This document shows positions 12,059 through 23,990 of a DNA stretch of 64,000 nt, piece after piece; positions within the stretch are counted from its first letter, which is position 1; each line of letters starts with the position of its first letter. The notes beneath the pieces were generated by a model. That model searched no databases and was not told the origin of the DNA. It worked only from the letters and a program-made list of their open reading frames with translations. Where the stretch lies: the NCBI RefSeq assembly GCF_021130785.1, contig NC_060212.1:151618501-151682500 (forward strand), written 5' to 3'. The translations under genes and the position numbers were made by a program. The DNA is from Homalodisca vitripennis (taxonomy: Eukaryota > Arthropoda > Insecta > Hemiptera > Cicadellidae).

Positions 12059-13543
12059 AGTACTGATTATTACTTGCTACTATATTATATATTATTGTTT
12101 TCCTTCTGTTCCTGGAATTAAATTCTTGGCAGAATAATAAGCTAATTGGAACGCGAAGTAATCTTTTCTCTCTTGAACTTTGGAGCCGAATATCCGTTTA
12201 CCAGGAAGAGACTCACGCGCCTTTAATATTTTTCGTATTAAAAATTCCTCTTCACGCGAAAAACGTTTTTTAAATATATTATAAAGTACTTTTGTAAATT
12301 GTAAAGTAAATGATCCGTGATGATGTTTCATTTTCCAGATTGGAATGGATAAGTTATGGTGTTGTGTACTTCTTACAATACCACATTGTAGTGAATATAA
12401 GTACCTCAATAAATGGCTAATCCCGTCGCGGTTTTGTTTTAGGCGAGCTTGATTCTTCTCCTACTTCCAATCTACTTTTTACAAACTACAATGCCGATCC
12501 AAGTATTGCTGAGTCCGTAGTGTATTTATATTAATCTTAATTATTTATTACTATATCCATATTACTACCCCATGTGTTTCGTTCATTCAGTATAACCTAA
12601 AAGTTTGTAAGTATTTGGAGTTTACATTTTACAGGGGTCAAACAGTTAATACCAAGGGTCATAATAGTTTATTCAGAAAAAGATTCAACGTAATATATAG
12701 TTTTTGCGTTTAATTTTGTTAGTGGTGCATATAAATAACATAACAATACTTTATTGGTCAGTATATTTACAATTAAGTTTTAGGATATTCCTGTTTTTAA
12801 AGGTGGATTGTAATGTTTTTGAGTAAGTTTTAGCCCGAAGAGAAACCACCGTCATTGCTAGTAAAGTTTATCCATGAAACCGAAATTCTAACTCCAATTT
12901 GAATTAGACATTTTCACATCCTAAATAATCGCCTAAGCTTTGTTGCAAGTAATAAAATAAAACCAACAAAGCGGCCTGATAGACAGAGCCGGTTACCGAG
13001 TTACCGGGTTCAAAACCTGAACGTTGCTATTCCACTTTTTAAACATACTGTCGACCTTGTAATGTACAGAATTATTCCCTTGTTATGGTTGATAAGATGG
13101 ACTAATGGGCAATGGTCCACTTTGCACGAACTAATGCCCAGTGAGGACCGGCAGAATAAGACTTGGAACAAAATCATTCTTTCGACTAAAACTTCAAACC
13201 GTTCACACGAGAAATACTTAACAGGAACAAATGATAACACACAATTTAAAACTTACCGTTTTGAAATAAAAAATAAACAAAACCACACGATTATTGATAT
13301 ATAAATCAAACCATATAATTTTGTTCTTGATTCTTTCACATTCATTAAGTTTATAAAGAACAACACGATGTGTTAAAACTGTAATAAATAAATGATTGAC
13401 AGTTCAATTCATACGTTACTAGAAATATTTCTGATTTATTTACTTATAAATGTGAAACCAAGTAATATGAAACACTTGTTTATACAATTTATAAATAATA
13501 AATATATTACCCCTGCAATGTTGGCTACATTAGCTATCCAGAT

Positions 13544-13549
<6 letters not shown>
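12059..13549. other. Unassigned sequence with two weak open frames
   Basis: A minus-strand frame at 12092-12409 (105 codons) is fairly rich in Lys, Arg and Glu. It is more protein-like than most frames here but shows no domain that I recognise. Overlapping frames on both strands at 13010-13304 look like chance. A word GGGTTCAAAACCTG near 13008 resembles a pol III box B but lacks a clear partner. No gene is called. Confidence 0.4.
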
Positions 13550-13622
<73 letters not shown>

Positions 13623-13652
13623 TTATGTGCGTGCGTGTGTGTGTGCGCGTGT
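13550..13652. repeat. Compound (TA)n then (GT/GC)n microsatellite
   Basis: About 35 TA units (13550-13619) followed by GTTTTATGTGCGTGCGTGTG and further GT/GC repeats to 13652. Frames crossing it on both strands are repeat artefacts. Confidence 0.95.
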
Positions 13653-15966
13653 AAAATACAGTAAAATGCATAAAAGACGTATACAGTGTACAATATAATG
13701 TTATATACATGGCATATATCACAATAAACATGTATTGTTAAACAATTCCTTTCGAAACATCTTGGTTTGGCAAAACAATAAACAAATACTCCAGTGAGTA
13801 AAAGCCATTGTATTTGAGAGAAACGCAATTCACATAATGGACAAACAACTTGGAGAAAAAGTTACCAAGAAAATGAGATATTTTGACTTCATTGTTGCTA
13901 CGGTATATATATTATATTCTGTTGACGCTTTTTACTCGTTAAATAATTTCACGACAGAAACATAATCGACTTATATTGATTATTGGGGCACCAGCTTACT
14001 CCAATTATCAGTACTTCACAGAAATGTGAAACAAAATATTTCATAACTTGTTTCCGAATTCAAATATAATTCTCAAGTGTTTGGAGTTCCTGTGGAAAGA
14101 TTTATGATACAAAATCTATCACAAGTATTGTAGAGTTGCAGAAAATTGTATCAATTTAAGAAGATGTAACACGTTTGGCTCTTTATACTGTTTTAAAGAC
14201 TTTTGTGCCTCAAATATGTATTCTTGACGGTTAAGGTCCACCACTGTTAAAAGTTTTAAAAGATCAATCACAGTGTTCCACAAGACGCAAAATTTTGCTT
14301 GATGCTCTTTAACGGTCTTGGAATAAAATCTGTAATAATTTTCATCAAGTTCGTGCATGATCTTGAATTTTGTTGAATTCTCTTTGTTTGTAAAGAGGAT
14401 TTTTCTAAAACAGTTCATAATATTTAAGTTTAAATACCGCGATGTGGTAAAATATTTTTCTGAATTGCTTGTACCTTATTTCTAACTATCACAACTAAAT
14501 GTTTGTATAGGAAATATTTCCGGTTTGTATTGATTTTCCGAGTCTCAATTGTTCGTGTAAAAAGGACACCCCAAAATTGTAAATGTATTATGCTGTAAAT
14601 ACACATATTTTGATAAGAGCAAGGAGTTTTTTTTAATAAGAGAATATTTTTAGTGACAAGGGTAAAGCACAGCCTAATATTCTCTTAGCTCGTGAACTTT
14701 CGTCTCACTCAATATGCATGTGAGGTATGCGTATTACTAATAAAAATACACTAGTCTATACACAATTAATTAGTTTATATAATAATTTAAATGATATCCT
14801 GTTACAAATACAGTATATATTTGTGTCTGTATCGACTGCGGAATGTGATTAAGGAAATGTTTGGTATATGTCCGGACATAATAATTGTCACTACGTAACT
14901 TTGTAACATACAAAGAGACACAATAATTGTACTCAATCGGAAATTGTAGTTACTTTTCTTGAAGAAATACAGAGAAAACTATAAGTAACAATTGAAAAGA
15001 TATTTGAACAGTAATAAATAAATGTAATAATGCGGAAGTTGAAAGAGTTTTATTACTACAGATATTCTGAACAGGCTCTTGAACACAGAACCCCTTGAGT
15101 TGCTTCAATAACTTTATAATCTTGTTATTCCCCTGCGTTCTTTCTAATGGTGTACTTTTTCATCAAACCGTTGTCATCACTGGATAACTGTGTTGTCTGA
15201 TACAAACTATTCAAACAGGTTAACATATATTCAGCTAAATATAGCAAAACAAGTAATAGATGTTTTATGAATACAGTTCAGTAAAAATATTTTTATACAC
15301 AAATAATACTTTAAAAATATATTTTTATTTAGTATTATAATGTATGTATGTTGTTACGACTAGACTGTGTACAAATTAAAACGTACATACAAATCCCCAC
15401 TAACCACATATTGTCTATGACGACATTTAATCCACACTCCATGTTTTTGTCAAAGAGGCATCAACCTGGAGCTAAGAACCCTTCAGGTAATAGGAGGGAG
15501 CATTGTTGAACGCCCTCTGCATTTTGGGGGAGCCAAACAAAGAGAGGCGGTACTTTATACACAGGCTTGTGCGAGCTAAAATGCCTTTTACAAGGTTTTT
15601 CACTGCAGGAATGTCGTACGTCTCTCTCAGCTTATCTATGCAGAGTACATGACCTACTACTACAATAAATTAAAAACATTTACAGTTTATTTGTAAATTA
15701 TAAAAATGTATTTCTTTCCTTATTGAAGAGTAAAGTACAGAATCTTAATGACAAAAAGTTATGATTTTACTATTATTGACAATAAAAAATATTAGCAATA
15801 CATGTACAAATATATTTTTACGTTTATAACTAAAAACTTACTTTTCAGTACACTCTTCTCTACTCATTAATTTTATGTACAACCCTTAAAATTGCCAATT
15901 CCTTGTTATTTACCCTCCCCACCACTTTTCTCATTTCCCCTATTATCATCTGTTCCTAACCTTTAC
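13653..15966. other. Unassigned AT-rich sequence
   Basis: A minus-strand frame at 14119-14418 (99 codons) has a mixed, helix-friendly composition and no identifiable domain. It might be a lost exon or a transposon fragment but is unsupported. A slightly GC-richer patch at about 15470-15640 is unassigned. No RNA gene. Confidence 0.4.
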
Positions 15967-17880
15967 TACCTAAAGGTTACTAACAAAACTGTCCGTGGCG
16001 AGGTTACTAAGCGAGCAATTCGTGCGGAGGTTACTAACCGAACAGTTCGTGCGGAGGTTACAAACCAAACAGTCTGTGGGGAGGTTACTAACCAAACTGT
16101 CCGTGGCGAGGTTACTAAGCGAACAATTCTTGCGGAGGTTACTAACCGATCAGTTCGTGCGGAGGTTACAAACCAAACAGTCTGTGGGGGACGTTACTAA
16201 CCAAACAGTCTGTGGCGAGGTTACTAAGCGAGCAATTCTTGCGGAGGTTACTAACCGATCAGTTCGTGCGGAGGTTACAAACCAAACAGTCTGTGGGGAG
16301 GTTACTAAGCGAGCAATTCTTGCGGAGGTTACTAACCGATCAGTTCGTGCGGATGTTACAAACCAAACAGTCTGTGGGGAGGTTACTAACCAAACAGTCT
16401 GTGGCGAGGTTACTAAGCGAGCAATTCTTGCGGAGGTTACTAACCGATCAGTTCGTGCGGAGGTTACTAACCAAACAGTCTGTGGCGAGGTTACTAAGCG
16501 AGCAATTCTTGCGGAGGTTACTAACCGATCAGTTCGTGCGGAGGTTTACTAACCAAACAGTCTGTGGCGAGGTTACTAAGCGAGCAATTCTTGCGGAGCT
16601 TACTAACCGATCAGTTCGTGCGGAGGTTACAAACCAAACAGTCTGTGGGGAGGTTACTAACCAAACTGTCCGTGGCGAGGTTACTAAGCGAACAATTCTT
16701 GCGGAGGTTACTAACCGATCAGTTCGTGCGGAGGTTACAAACCAAACAGTCTGTGGGGAGGTTACTAACCAAACAGTCTGTGGCGAGGTTACTAAGCGAG
16801 CAATTCTTGCGGAGGTTACTAACCGATCAGTTCGTGCGGAGGTTACAAACCAAACAGTCTGTGGGGGAGGTTACTAACCAAACAGTCTGTGGCGAGGTTA
16901 CTAAGCGAGCAATTCTTGCGGAGGTTACTAACCGATCAGTTCGTGTGGAGGTTACTAACCAAACGGTCTGTGGCGAGGTTACTAAGCGAGCAATTCTTGC
17001 GGAGGTTACTAACCGATCAGTTCGTGCGGAGGTTACAAACCAAACAGTCTGTGTGGAGGTTACTAACCAAACAGTCTGTGGCGAGGTTACTAAGCGAGCA
17101 ATTCTTGCGGAGGTTACTAACCGATCAGTTCGTGCGTAGGTTACTAACCAAACAGTCTGTGACGAGGTTACTAAGCGAGCAATTCTTGCGGAGGTTACTA
17201 ACCGATCAGTTCGTGCGGAGGTTACAAACCAAACAGTCTGTGGGGAGGTTACTAACCAAACAGTCTGTGGCGAGGTTACTAAGCGAGCAATTCTTGCGGA
17301 GGTTACTAACCGATCAGTTCGTGCGGAGGTTACAAACCAAACAGTCTGTGGGGAGGTTACTAAGCGAGCAATTCTTGCGGAGGTTACTAACCGATCAGTT
17401 CGTGCGGAGGTTACAAACCAAACAGTCTGTGGGGAGGTTACTAACCAAACAGTCTGTGGCGAGGTTACTAAGCGAGCAATTCTTGCGGAGGTTACTAACC
17501 GATCAGTTCGTGCGGAGGTTACAAACCAAACAGTCTGTGGGGAGGTTACTAACCAAACTGTCCGTGGCGAGGTTACTAAGCGAACAGTTCGTGCGGAGGT
17601 TACTAACCAAACTGTCCATGGCGAGTTTACTAAAATAACCGTAAATAGAGAAATTACTACTAAAACTATCCATGTGGAAGTTACTAACTAAACAGTCCGT
17701 GGGGAAGTTATTAACAAAAAATGTCTGTGTCTAGGTTACCAACCAAACAATACGTGGGGAGGTTACTAACAAAAACGGTTCGTTGGGAGGTTACTAAAAA
17801 AATTCCATACAGACACTACTACTAAAAACATCCATGGAGAGGTTACTAACTAAGCAGTCCTTGGTGCTGTCACTACCCCA
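15967..17880. repeat. 27-bp minisatellite with higher-order organisation
   Basis: The unit is about 27 bp, beginning GAGGTTACTAAC. Four subunit types alternate: one with CCAAACAGTCTGTGGC, one with GCGAGCAATTCTTGCG, one with CCGATCAGTTCGTGCG, and one beginning GAGGTTACAAACC. They follow each other mostly in a fixed order, giving a 108-bp higher-order unit with some 81-bp variants. The core (about 15973-17640) has roughly 60 subunits and is highly uniform. From 17640 to 17880 the repeats decay progressively. Because 27 is a multiple of three, two plus-strand frames stay open for long stretches (e.g. 15995-16552, 16889-17638), encoding 9-residue repeats such as EVTNQTVCG. The third frame has a TAA in each unit. 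I consider these frames non-coding. Confidence 0.95.
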
Positions 17881-18850
17881 GTCCGTGCGAGACAACGGTT
17901 CAGTTATAGTTGAACAATACTGATAAAATGCACTTCAATATTTGATAAACTATGTCTGACTAAACATTGATACAACATATTCTTTCCAATACAGTGTCTG
18001 ATTACTCTGTAATACTCATCATTATCATACATTCATACATTACTATCATATTCTATCCTCTATCTCTCTATTGTAAACAACTTACCACAGGAACTCCACT
18101 TATCACCCTATGGCGAATGACTCACAGGACGTCACATATTTTATATACCATATCGAGATTTCAGCAACGTTCTTTACTATTAAACAACAGCTCTTGTATC
18201 AAAGTCCAACCAGAATCAGATGAATACCGTAGCCGTTGTGAAGTTGTATACAAAATCTCAAGTTTATAGTCCATTTCATACGGTTTATATCTTACGGACG
18301 GAGAGGCGGACATTACAAGAGGATACAAATTTTTACGTTCTCCAGCAGACAGAAGATAAAATTGTACTGAGCTGATAAGTTTTAATGACACTCAGAAAAT
18401 TCCAATGGATGGACATGACCCATAATATAATCCATTCTTATCTATGAAGAAATAAGGTCTTATGCAAATTTCAAAGTCTAAATAATACCGATAATTTTCT
18501 TGACATATCTCCACATGATACATTTTCATTCTTGTTCATTAAGTTATTAACCCCTGTTAGTATTTTTAAATAATCCTTGACACGGAAAATTAAACAAAGT
18601 TTCATAGCAGTGTTTAAATGATAAAAGTTACGGTGAAGTTTGAAGGGTACTACAATACAAGAGTACACTGCAATTGATGATACCCACTCTCTTGTTTAGC
18701 CTTTTTACTCTATGTAAAAGGCTATACGTGTTTAATATGTGTTAATAAATCTGATGTGGTTTTACTCAGACTGTTTACAAATTTATTTATTCTGTTATAT
18801 TCTCGTTGCCATCATGTATATCCAGTGTAAGAATACAAATGTAAAGGTAT
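17881..18850. other. Unassigned AT-rich sequence
   Basis: Short frames on both strands (17967-18269 plus, 18161-18391 minus, 18471-18668 minus) carry no recognisable domain. Nothing else is seen. Confidence 0.45.
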
Positions 18851-19040
18851 TAGCTAACGCTCTGCCAAATCCTATGGAGTGACGGCACCATCATCGAACT
18901 CATTGTTGTCTATATAGAAATGAAGTTTCATTCCCTCAAGTTTACAGGTTAGTTCGTTTTTGGGAATATCGTGTGGACAGACAGACGTAAAGGGAAATTC
19001 CCTGGCTCCTCTAGTGATAGCCTTCACTAACACTCAGCCC
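18851..19040 (-). repeat. Dispersed repeat with GCTGAGCGTTAGC boundary (copy 1)
   Basis: Read on the minus strand it runs GGGCTGAGTGTTAGTGAAGG, then a TCTGTCTGTCCACACGATAT block, then AACTTCATTTCTATATAGAC, then GAGTTCGATGATGGTGCCGT, and closes with another GGCAGAGCGTTAGC. The same ordered blocks recur at 23833, 39807, 50620 and 57186. Having the boundary word at both ends suggests that the family is built of tandem units of about 180 bp. Non-coding; class unknown. Confidence 0.8.
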
Positions 19041-20552
19041 ATTATATGTCAGGAGAACGGCCAAAGTAAGCTAGTGATATTAAACAAGAAAATTTATATA
19101 AGTTTATATACAGTAAAATACTAAATAATAAAACGATGGGCCACTTCTGCAGCCGCAAGGTTTTACTGAGAATGGAAAAGAGTTATAAAATTACAACACC
19201 TGATTTGAATTTATTACAAGCGACATGTACTTTTTAGAATATTTACTAATACCGGTAAAACTTGTTCTTCCCTTTGCCCAGATACTAGTTTGTATACGCA
19301 TGGTGTTACGCGACAGATTGGTATAATTTCAGTAAATGTTAGAAGATACAAAAAGTGCATATGCACATGAATTATCCCATTTAGTTTAGTTTATCCATAT
19401 GTGCTCTTCATGAATAACCACATCTCATAAACGGTTATTTTCGAATATTTCGAATCTTTTTATTATGTTAAGTTAATCATCATTTTGCATTTCAAAATGT
19501 CAGTATTTAAAGGTTTTCAACGTTAAATACATTTAAGAACGTTAGTTTTACAACAATTTTGCCAGACAGACTAATGTTACGCTGTATATTTAACTGTATA
19601 CTTACGCTGTATACAATAATATATGGTTTGTTTAAGTAACGATATACAAGGGTTATTGTTTTTTCAAAAGGTTGGTGTTTATTTTTTAGGGTTTTCTTAA
19701 TGTCCAGTGGTGGTTAATAACTTTTTGTTCTGGGATAATTAACAGAACACTTTATTTTTTGAAATACACAAAGAAATGAAATAGCAGCAACCAGTTGAAA
19801 TAAATACTGTTGGATTTAAAACAATTTACAACAACAAAAATATTAATTCAAAACTGTTTAAGATTAACAGTTTTCAAGGTATTGAATATTAAAATTTTAA
19901 ATAATACCATTATAAAACGTAAATTGATTTAAATTGGTTTTAAAAATAAAAAGTAAATAAGAACTGATAAGACACTAAACAAAGCAAAATAGGGAAATTG
20001 AGTTTGTTATGAACATTTTTGCTTGTTTTGCTTGTGTACTTCTATCTCCAGAAGTTGTGCCAACCTCTCCCGGAATATCCTGTGTTTAAATAAACAAAAT
20101 TTTATGAATTTAAAATGTAATTTAATAAGTGTTAATGGACTTTTAATCAGCTCTGTTCCACTTACAGTAACCTAACACCTTTCTGTTGATTGTGTGACAA
20201 TAACGGCAGCGGATCTATGTTGACTCTTCCAATACGATCTGTGCCGAAGTTTTCCGACGAATATCGTACTTTGTCGTATGATATTCAATGGATTACTGAT
20301 GCGATGTACTTCCTTCTGTAATCTTATCAGCAAGGGGGTTACACTAAAAGTACAATGAAAACAAATAAAAGATTTAGTGGAGGTTCGTAAGTTAGAAGTT
20401 AAAAAACCAGACTTGAGAATTTTAATAATATAGTAGACAATGAGATGAGTTTAGATTAAGTTGTTAGTCAATACAGAACATTCTTGCGTCCTTGACTCGA
20501 GTCAACGTTGTCGTACTCTAATGTGTTTATATGCGCCTCCTAGCTGGCCGGA
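19041..20552. other. AT-rich sequence, nothing recognised
   Basis: No coding frame, RNA or clear repeat. Confidence 0.5.
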
Positions 20553-20660
20553 ATCAAATCAAAATAAAATCAAATCAAATTTATTTCAAAATTTACAAAC
20601 AAGCATGGTGCACGTAATATGCATGAAATTAGTTCCACATGGGCCATAGAGGCTTGTGCG
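20553..20660 (-). mobile_element. 3' tail of a non-LTR retroposon
   Basis: On the minus strand the segment ends AAATAAATTTGATTTGATTT followed by further GATTT units. This is a polyadenylation-like AATAAA followed by a short tandem tail, as at the 3' ends of the retrotransposon remnants at 32945 and 39310. No coding part is attached, so this is probably a very short 5'-truncated insertion. Confidence 0.55.
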
Positions 20661-21710
20661 TGGTGACGAGTCTGTTTCTAGTTGCTTTACACAGCGGTAT
20701 TATGATAGTCATGATATATCATTAATAATAATAAACTATTTTATACATTAAAAAAAAACCATTATTATATATCAAATCTAAAATAATCTGTGTAATTCGT
20801 AGGCCAAAGGCAACTTTAATTATGCCAAAATACCCAATAGTCTAATTATTTTATATAAGAGATCATCAAAAATAAGGTATGTTATTTGCTATCGTGTAAA
20901 TTATTAAATTGAACAAAATTAATTACTAACGATACTTAGGTTAAATTTGGGTTATTAGAGGTGTTTAAAACCATCGGAGAGGCGAAACGGCGCAAGACGG
21001 CCATCGAAAAAATAGTAGAAAAAGTTTGTTACGTGTAATAAAGTAAGTTAGTCCAGTAAATAAACGTAATCATATACATTAGTCTAGTATATAGATGAGA
21101 GTAGCGTGTTCAGCGCCGACATTCAACAGCCAGACAGAGACACGATTTTTGTATGCGGACAGCGGGACCTGCAGGTCCCTAATGTGTTGCGGAATATTTC
21201 TGAGTAGGAAATTTGCAATGTAATAGTGATTGGTGTAATTATACGATTTTACTACTCGGGGGGCCTGCAGGCTAACAGGCTAACAGGCCACGCTAACAGC
21301 ATTCCTTGTAAAATATCTATGTGTGACAGGGGTGACGATCTCCTTCCTGTCGAATCCTGTGACGAATCACTTCTATATAACAAATTTTGAAACACGAGTT
21401 AACTATTTCTTGTGATATTGCAAATATTTAAGGTTGGAGACATCTTGATATCAAACCCGCAGACAAATGGCTAGGGATATGAAATTTAATTAAGAAATAG
21501 CTCGAAAACCATTTCTTTTTCATAAAATGCATTAAATTTAAAACGTTGTTTTATTAGATCATTATGGCAAGGCAAATTATTTGTTCCCAAATCAGGGTTG
21601 TATCATTGCCCAAATTTCTATTATAGATTCATCGTTAAGTGATGAACCTTTTTGTATTTTGCCTATCGTGAGGGAAGCTATCTTAAAATTACATAATTAT
21701 AAAACTTTAC
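20661..21710. other. Unassigned sequence including a GC-richer patch
   Basis: The patch at about 21090-21330 is GC-richer, contains a 16-bp palindrome and a short direct repeat (GCTAACAG three times near 21270-21300), and has no coding frame that I recognise. Confidence 0.45.
21164..21179. other. 16-bp perfect GC-rich palindrome
   Basis: GGGACCTGCAGGTCCC is an exact inverted repeat with no spacer. A second CCTGCAGG lies about 90 bp downstream near 21264. Possible dimeric protein site or chance; no gene context helps. Confidence 0.6.
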
Positions 21711-21905
21711 AGTAGCCTCAAATCTACCCTCTTCCTTAGGTATCAACATTATGACATAACATTAAATTGAATTGTATGTATAAACTTTAGTATACGTTTA
21801 AACTGGTGTAAGAACTGTTGGTACATGAGGAAGAGGAATGGATTTCAACCCTCGAAACTTAGCGTTATACTCTTTGGTAACATATAACGATGGAGAATGT
21901 TCGAA
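21711..21905. mobile_element. MITE-like family B copy, diverged
   Basis: Left inner box TCAAATCTACCCTCTTCC (about 21719-21736) and right end GAGGAAGAGGAATGGATTTC followed by CCTCGAAACTTAGCGTTATA match the inner and outer parts of the 4904-5160 element. The centre is about 85 bp of AT-rich sequence. The outer left end is not clear, so the copy is probably incomplete. It abuts a (TA)n array on its right. Confidence 0.6.
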
Positions 21906-21955
21906 TATACTATACTATACGAACATACTATACGATATACTGTAGTATATCGTAC

Positions 21956-21957
<2 letters not shown>

Positions 21958-22015
<58 letters not shown>
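21958..22015. repeat. (TA)n microsatellite
   Basis: About 28 TA units, flanked on the left by several near-repeats of ATACTATACGA. Frames across it are artefacts. Confidence 0.96.
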
Positions 22016-22018
<3 letters not shown>

Positions 22019-23589
22019 TGTAAAAAAATATTTATAGTATTTAAAGAAAAGTTAATTATTTCTCTCTTCGTAATGAAGGATTGAAACACTAGACAACACG
22101 TCGCGCTGGAAATCAAATGAGAACTAAAGCAGGCAGGAAAGAGGAACGTATGTTTCAATTATGCTTTCCTAATGCATCTTCTCAAGTCTAAGAAAAGGAC
22201 TTAGAATTAAAACGAATTTTTCTAAAATTGTAATAATGATACACTAAAGAAATGTTAATGTATTGCTACGATTCCATTTTAAAAACAACTGATACACGAA
22301 TTATGTATGATTTACGTAACCTATTATGTATCACTCACAAACAGTTGGGATCAATCCATAGGGCAGATTCGCAATTAGATTTTCCGAAGTAAGAAAACGA
22401 AGTCTACAACAGGATCACAAAGTGAAAACGAAACAACCGGAGTCAGTCAGCAACAAAGTTGACGGTTAAAGGATTGCTACAACTTGGAGAGCCAGGTAAA
22501 CTTCTTCAACCCGAGCAGTTTAATATTTATATACCTTCGTTTTGTTATTCCTCCTCGCTTCCTCTTCGCTTCCCGGCTAACTGTCAACTTCACGCAGCTT
22601 TAACTGATCTACAAAACACGATTATGAAATCCAGATATTAACTGATATCCAATCAGCCTTCAGAGTAGTAAAAAATTTAAACAACTCTAACTATGATTCT
22701 TTATTACAAATAGCTTGTTATAAATTGATTGTTTTATTCACTTTTGAACAATTTAATACGACGGAAACAATTCACTAAGTGGGTATCAGTATATGGATTT
22801 ACTGAAATAAACTGGATTAAAAAAAATAAAATTCAAACAAACAATATGGATTTAATTTTCTTCAGATCACTCTTTCTTAGTGTCTATTGAAACGTATTAT
22901 GAAATTACTGAATTGCAGTGGCGTTTTTATAATTGGAGAGCCACCAGTATGGTACTGTAGTCTCAGGATTTCAGGCAATAGTGTCTGAATTTTATATACA
23001 GGGTGTTCACAAAAGGGTGTCATAAACTTCAGTGGCTGATAGTACTCATCATTCCAAACCAAAAATTTCCTACATATATAGATCGAGGGATGTGTCATTT
23101 AGTCGCTAACCATTTTGTACTTAAGAATATCTCTAGAACGTGTAAAACTAGATACACAAAATGTTGCATACAGGTAGTAATAAATAAGAGAAAAAAGCTT
23201 AAACAAAATGGTGTGATTTGCTTTCATAATAACTAAATGGTTCCTGTTGAAAATATTTAAAGTAAAATAACTAAAGAATCAGAATAATTTTATAAAGTTT
23301 ACAAGATACAACCTATTTTGTATTTTTTTATAACAATTCCAACGGTACTCTTAACAATAAAATCCATCGACAAATAAGCGAGCACGATCACTCTAGAGGT
23401 ATGCTTGCACAAACCAGGAGCAACAAAGATTTTGTCAATTGACTGCAGCAAACTGCTCAAGGCGGTTATCTCTATATCATCTAGGAAAATTTGCTCACGT
23501 ACAACCACCACATTGCTTACAGGAACACTGGTGAATCTAAGAAAAATTGGGTACACGATAATATCATATACATATTTAAAAAAAAGAGA
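22016..23589. other. Unassigned sequence with one transposon-end-like word
   Basis: No gene. At about 22994-23010 the word TATACAGGGTGTTC matches a motif also seen near 40510, 52785 and 59215 (minus), a typical start of dispersed insect repeats. Overlapping short frames at 23003-23628 have no domain. Confidence 0.45.
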
Positions 23590-23802
23590 AGCCGGTCTCC
23601 TTTTATGCTTTATTCTGCCCGTCCTCATGGGCCACTGACCTGTGCGAGGATCATATCAAACAGAATAAGGGGGAGAGTCGATACAATACAAGGTCGATGG
23701 GAATTGATAAAAAGTGCAACGGCCACAGACAGGATTCGAACCTGCGCTATATCTAACTCAGACTCAAAGTCCAACGCCTTAGACCACTCGGACATCGGCA
23801 CT
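23590..23802 (-). mobile_element. tRNA-derived SINE (Leu/Ser-type head)
   Basis: On the minus strand 23802-23720 reads like a class II tRNA. It has a box A region GTCCGAGTGGTCTAAGG, an anticodon-like arm TTGGA/TCTGA with a 7-nt loop (CTTTGAG), and a box B GCAGGTTCGAATCCTGT forming a 4-5 bp T stem. Acceptor pairing is poor, so it is more likely a SINE head than a working tRNA gene. The sequence continues CCGTTGCACTTTTTATC (a pol III stop-like T run) into a body of about 120 bp. The AAAAAGTRC tail word is shared with the SINE pieces at 54.1 and 59.5 kb. It could alternatively be a decayed tRNA pseudogene. Confidence 0.65.
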
Positions 23803-23832
23803 CCTCAAATCATATTAAACCATTTATTTTAA

Positions 23833-23990
23833 GATAATTACCGAACTGATCTATAGACTTGAAATTTTGCACGAAGCTTCATTTCTACGTAGGCAACAAC
23901 GAATTCCACAGGATTATGCTGAGCGTTATTGCACATTTTTACATTGGTCTACCGGGTAATCCTGATTGAAACGAAAAATAGCGGAATAAA
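23833..23990 (+). repeat. Dispersed repeat with GCTGAGCGTTAGC boundary (copy 2)
   Basis: Contains CTTGAAATTTTGCACGAAGC, then TTCATTTCTACGTAGGCAAC, then an AACGAATTC block, and closes with ATGCTGAGCGTTATTGCAC. These are the same blocks in the same order as the copy at 18851 (which is on the minus strand). A weaker related stretch follows at about 24060-24120. Confidence 0.75.

Noticed and set aside
12976..13022. Possible pol III box B (GGGTTCAAAACCTG) of a tRNA or SINE
   Set aside because: No convincing box A or cloverleaf, and the tail word shared by the SINE pieces is absent.
13436..13828. Frames with Tyr-Ile repeats
   Set aside because: Produced by the (TA)n microsatellite.
15995..17638. 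Long plus-strand open frames encoding 9-residue repeats
   Set aside because: They are a by-product of a 27-bp unit with no stop in two frames. Overlapping frames of similar length exist in both registers, there is no signal or flanking coding sequence, and the third frame is stopped in each unit.
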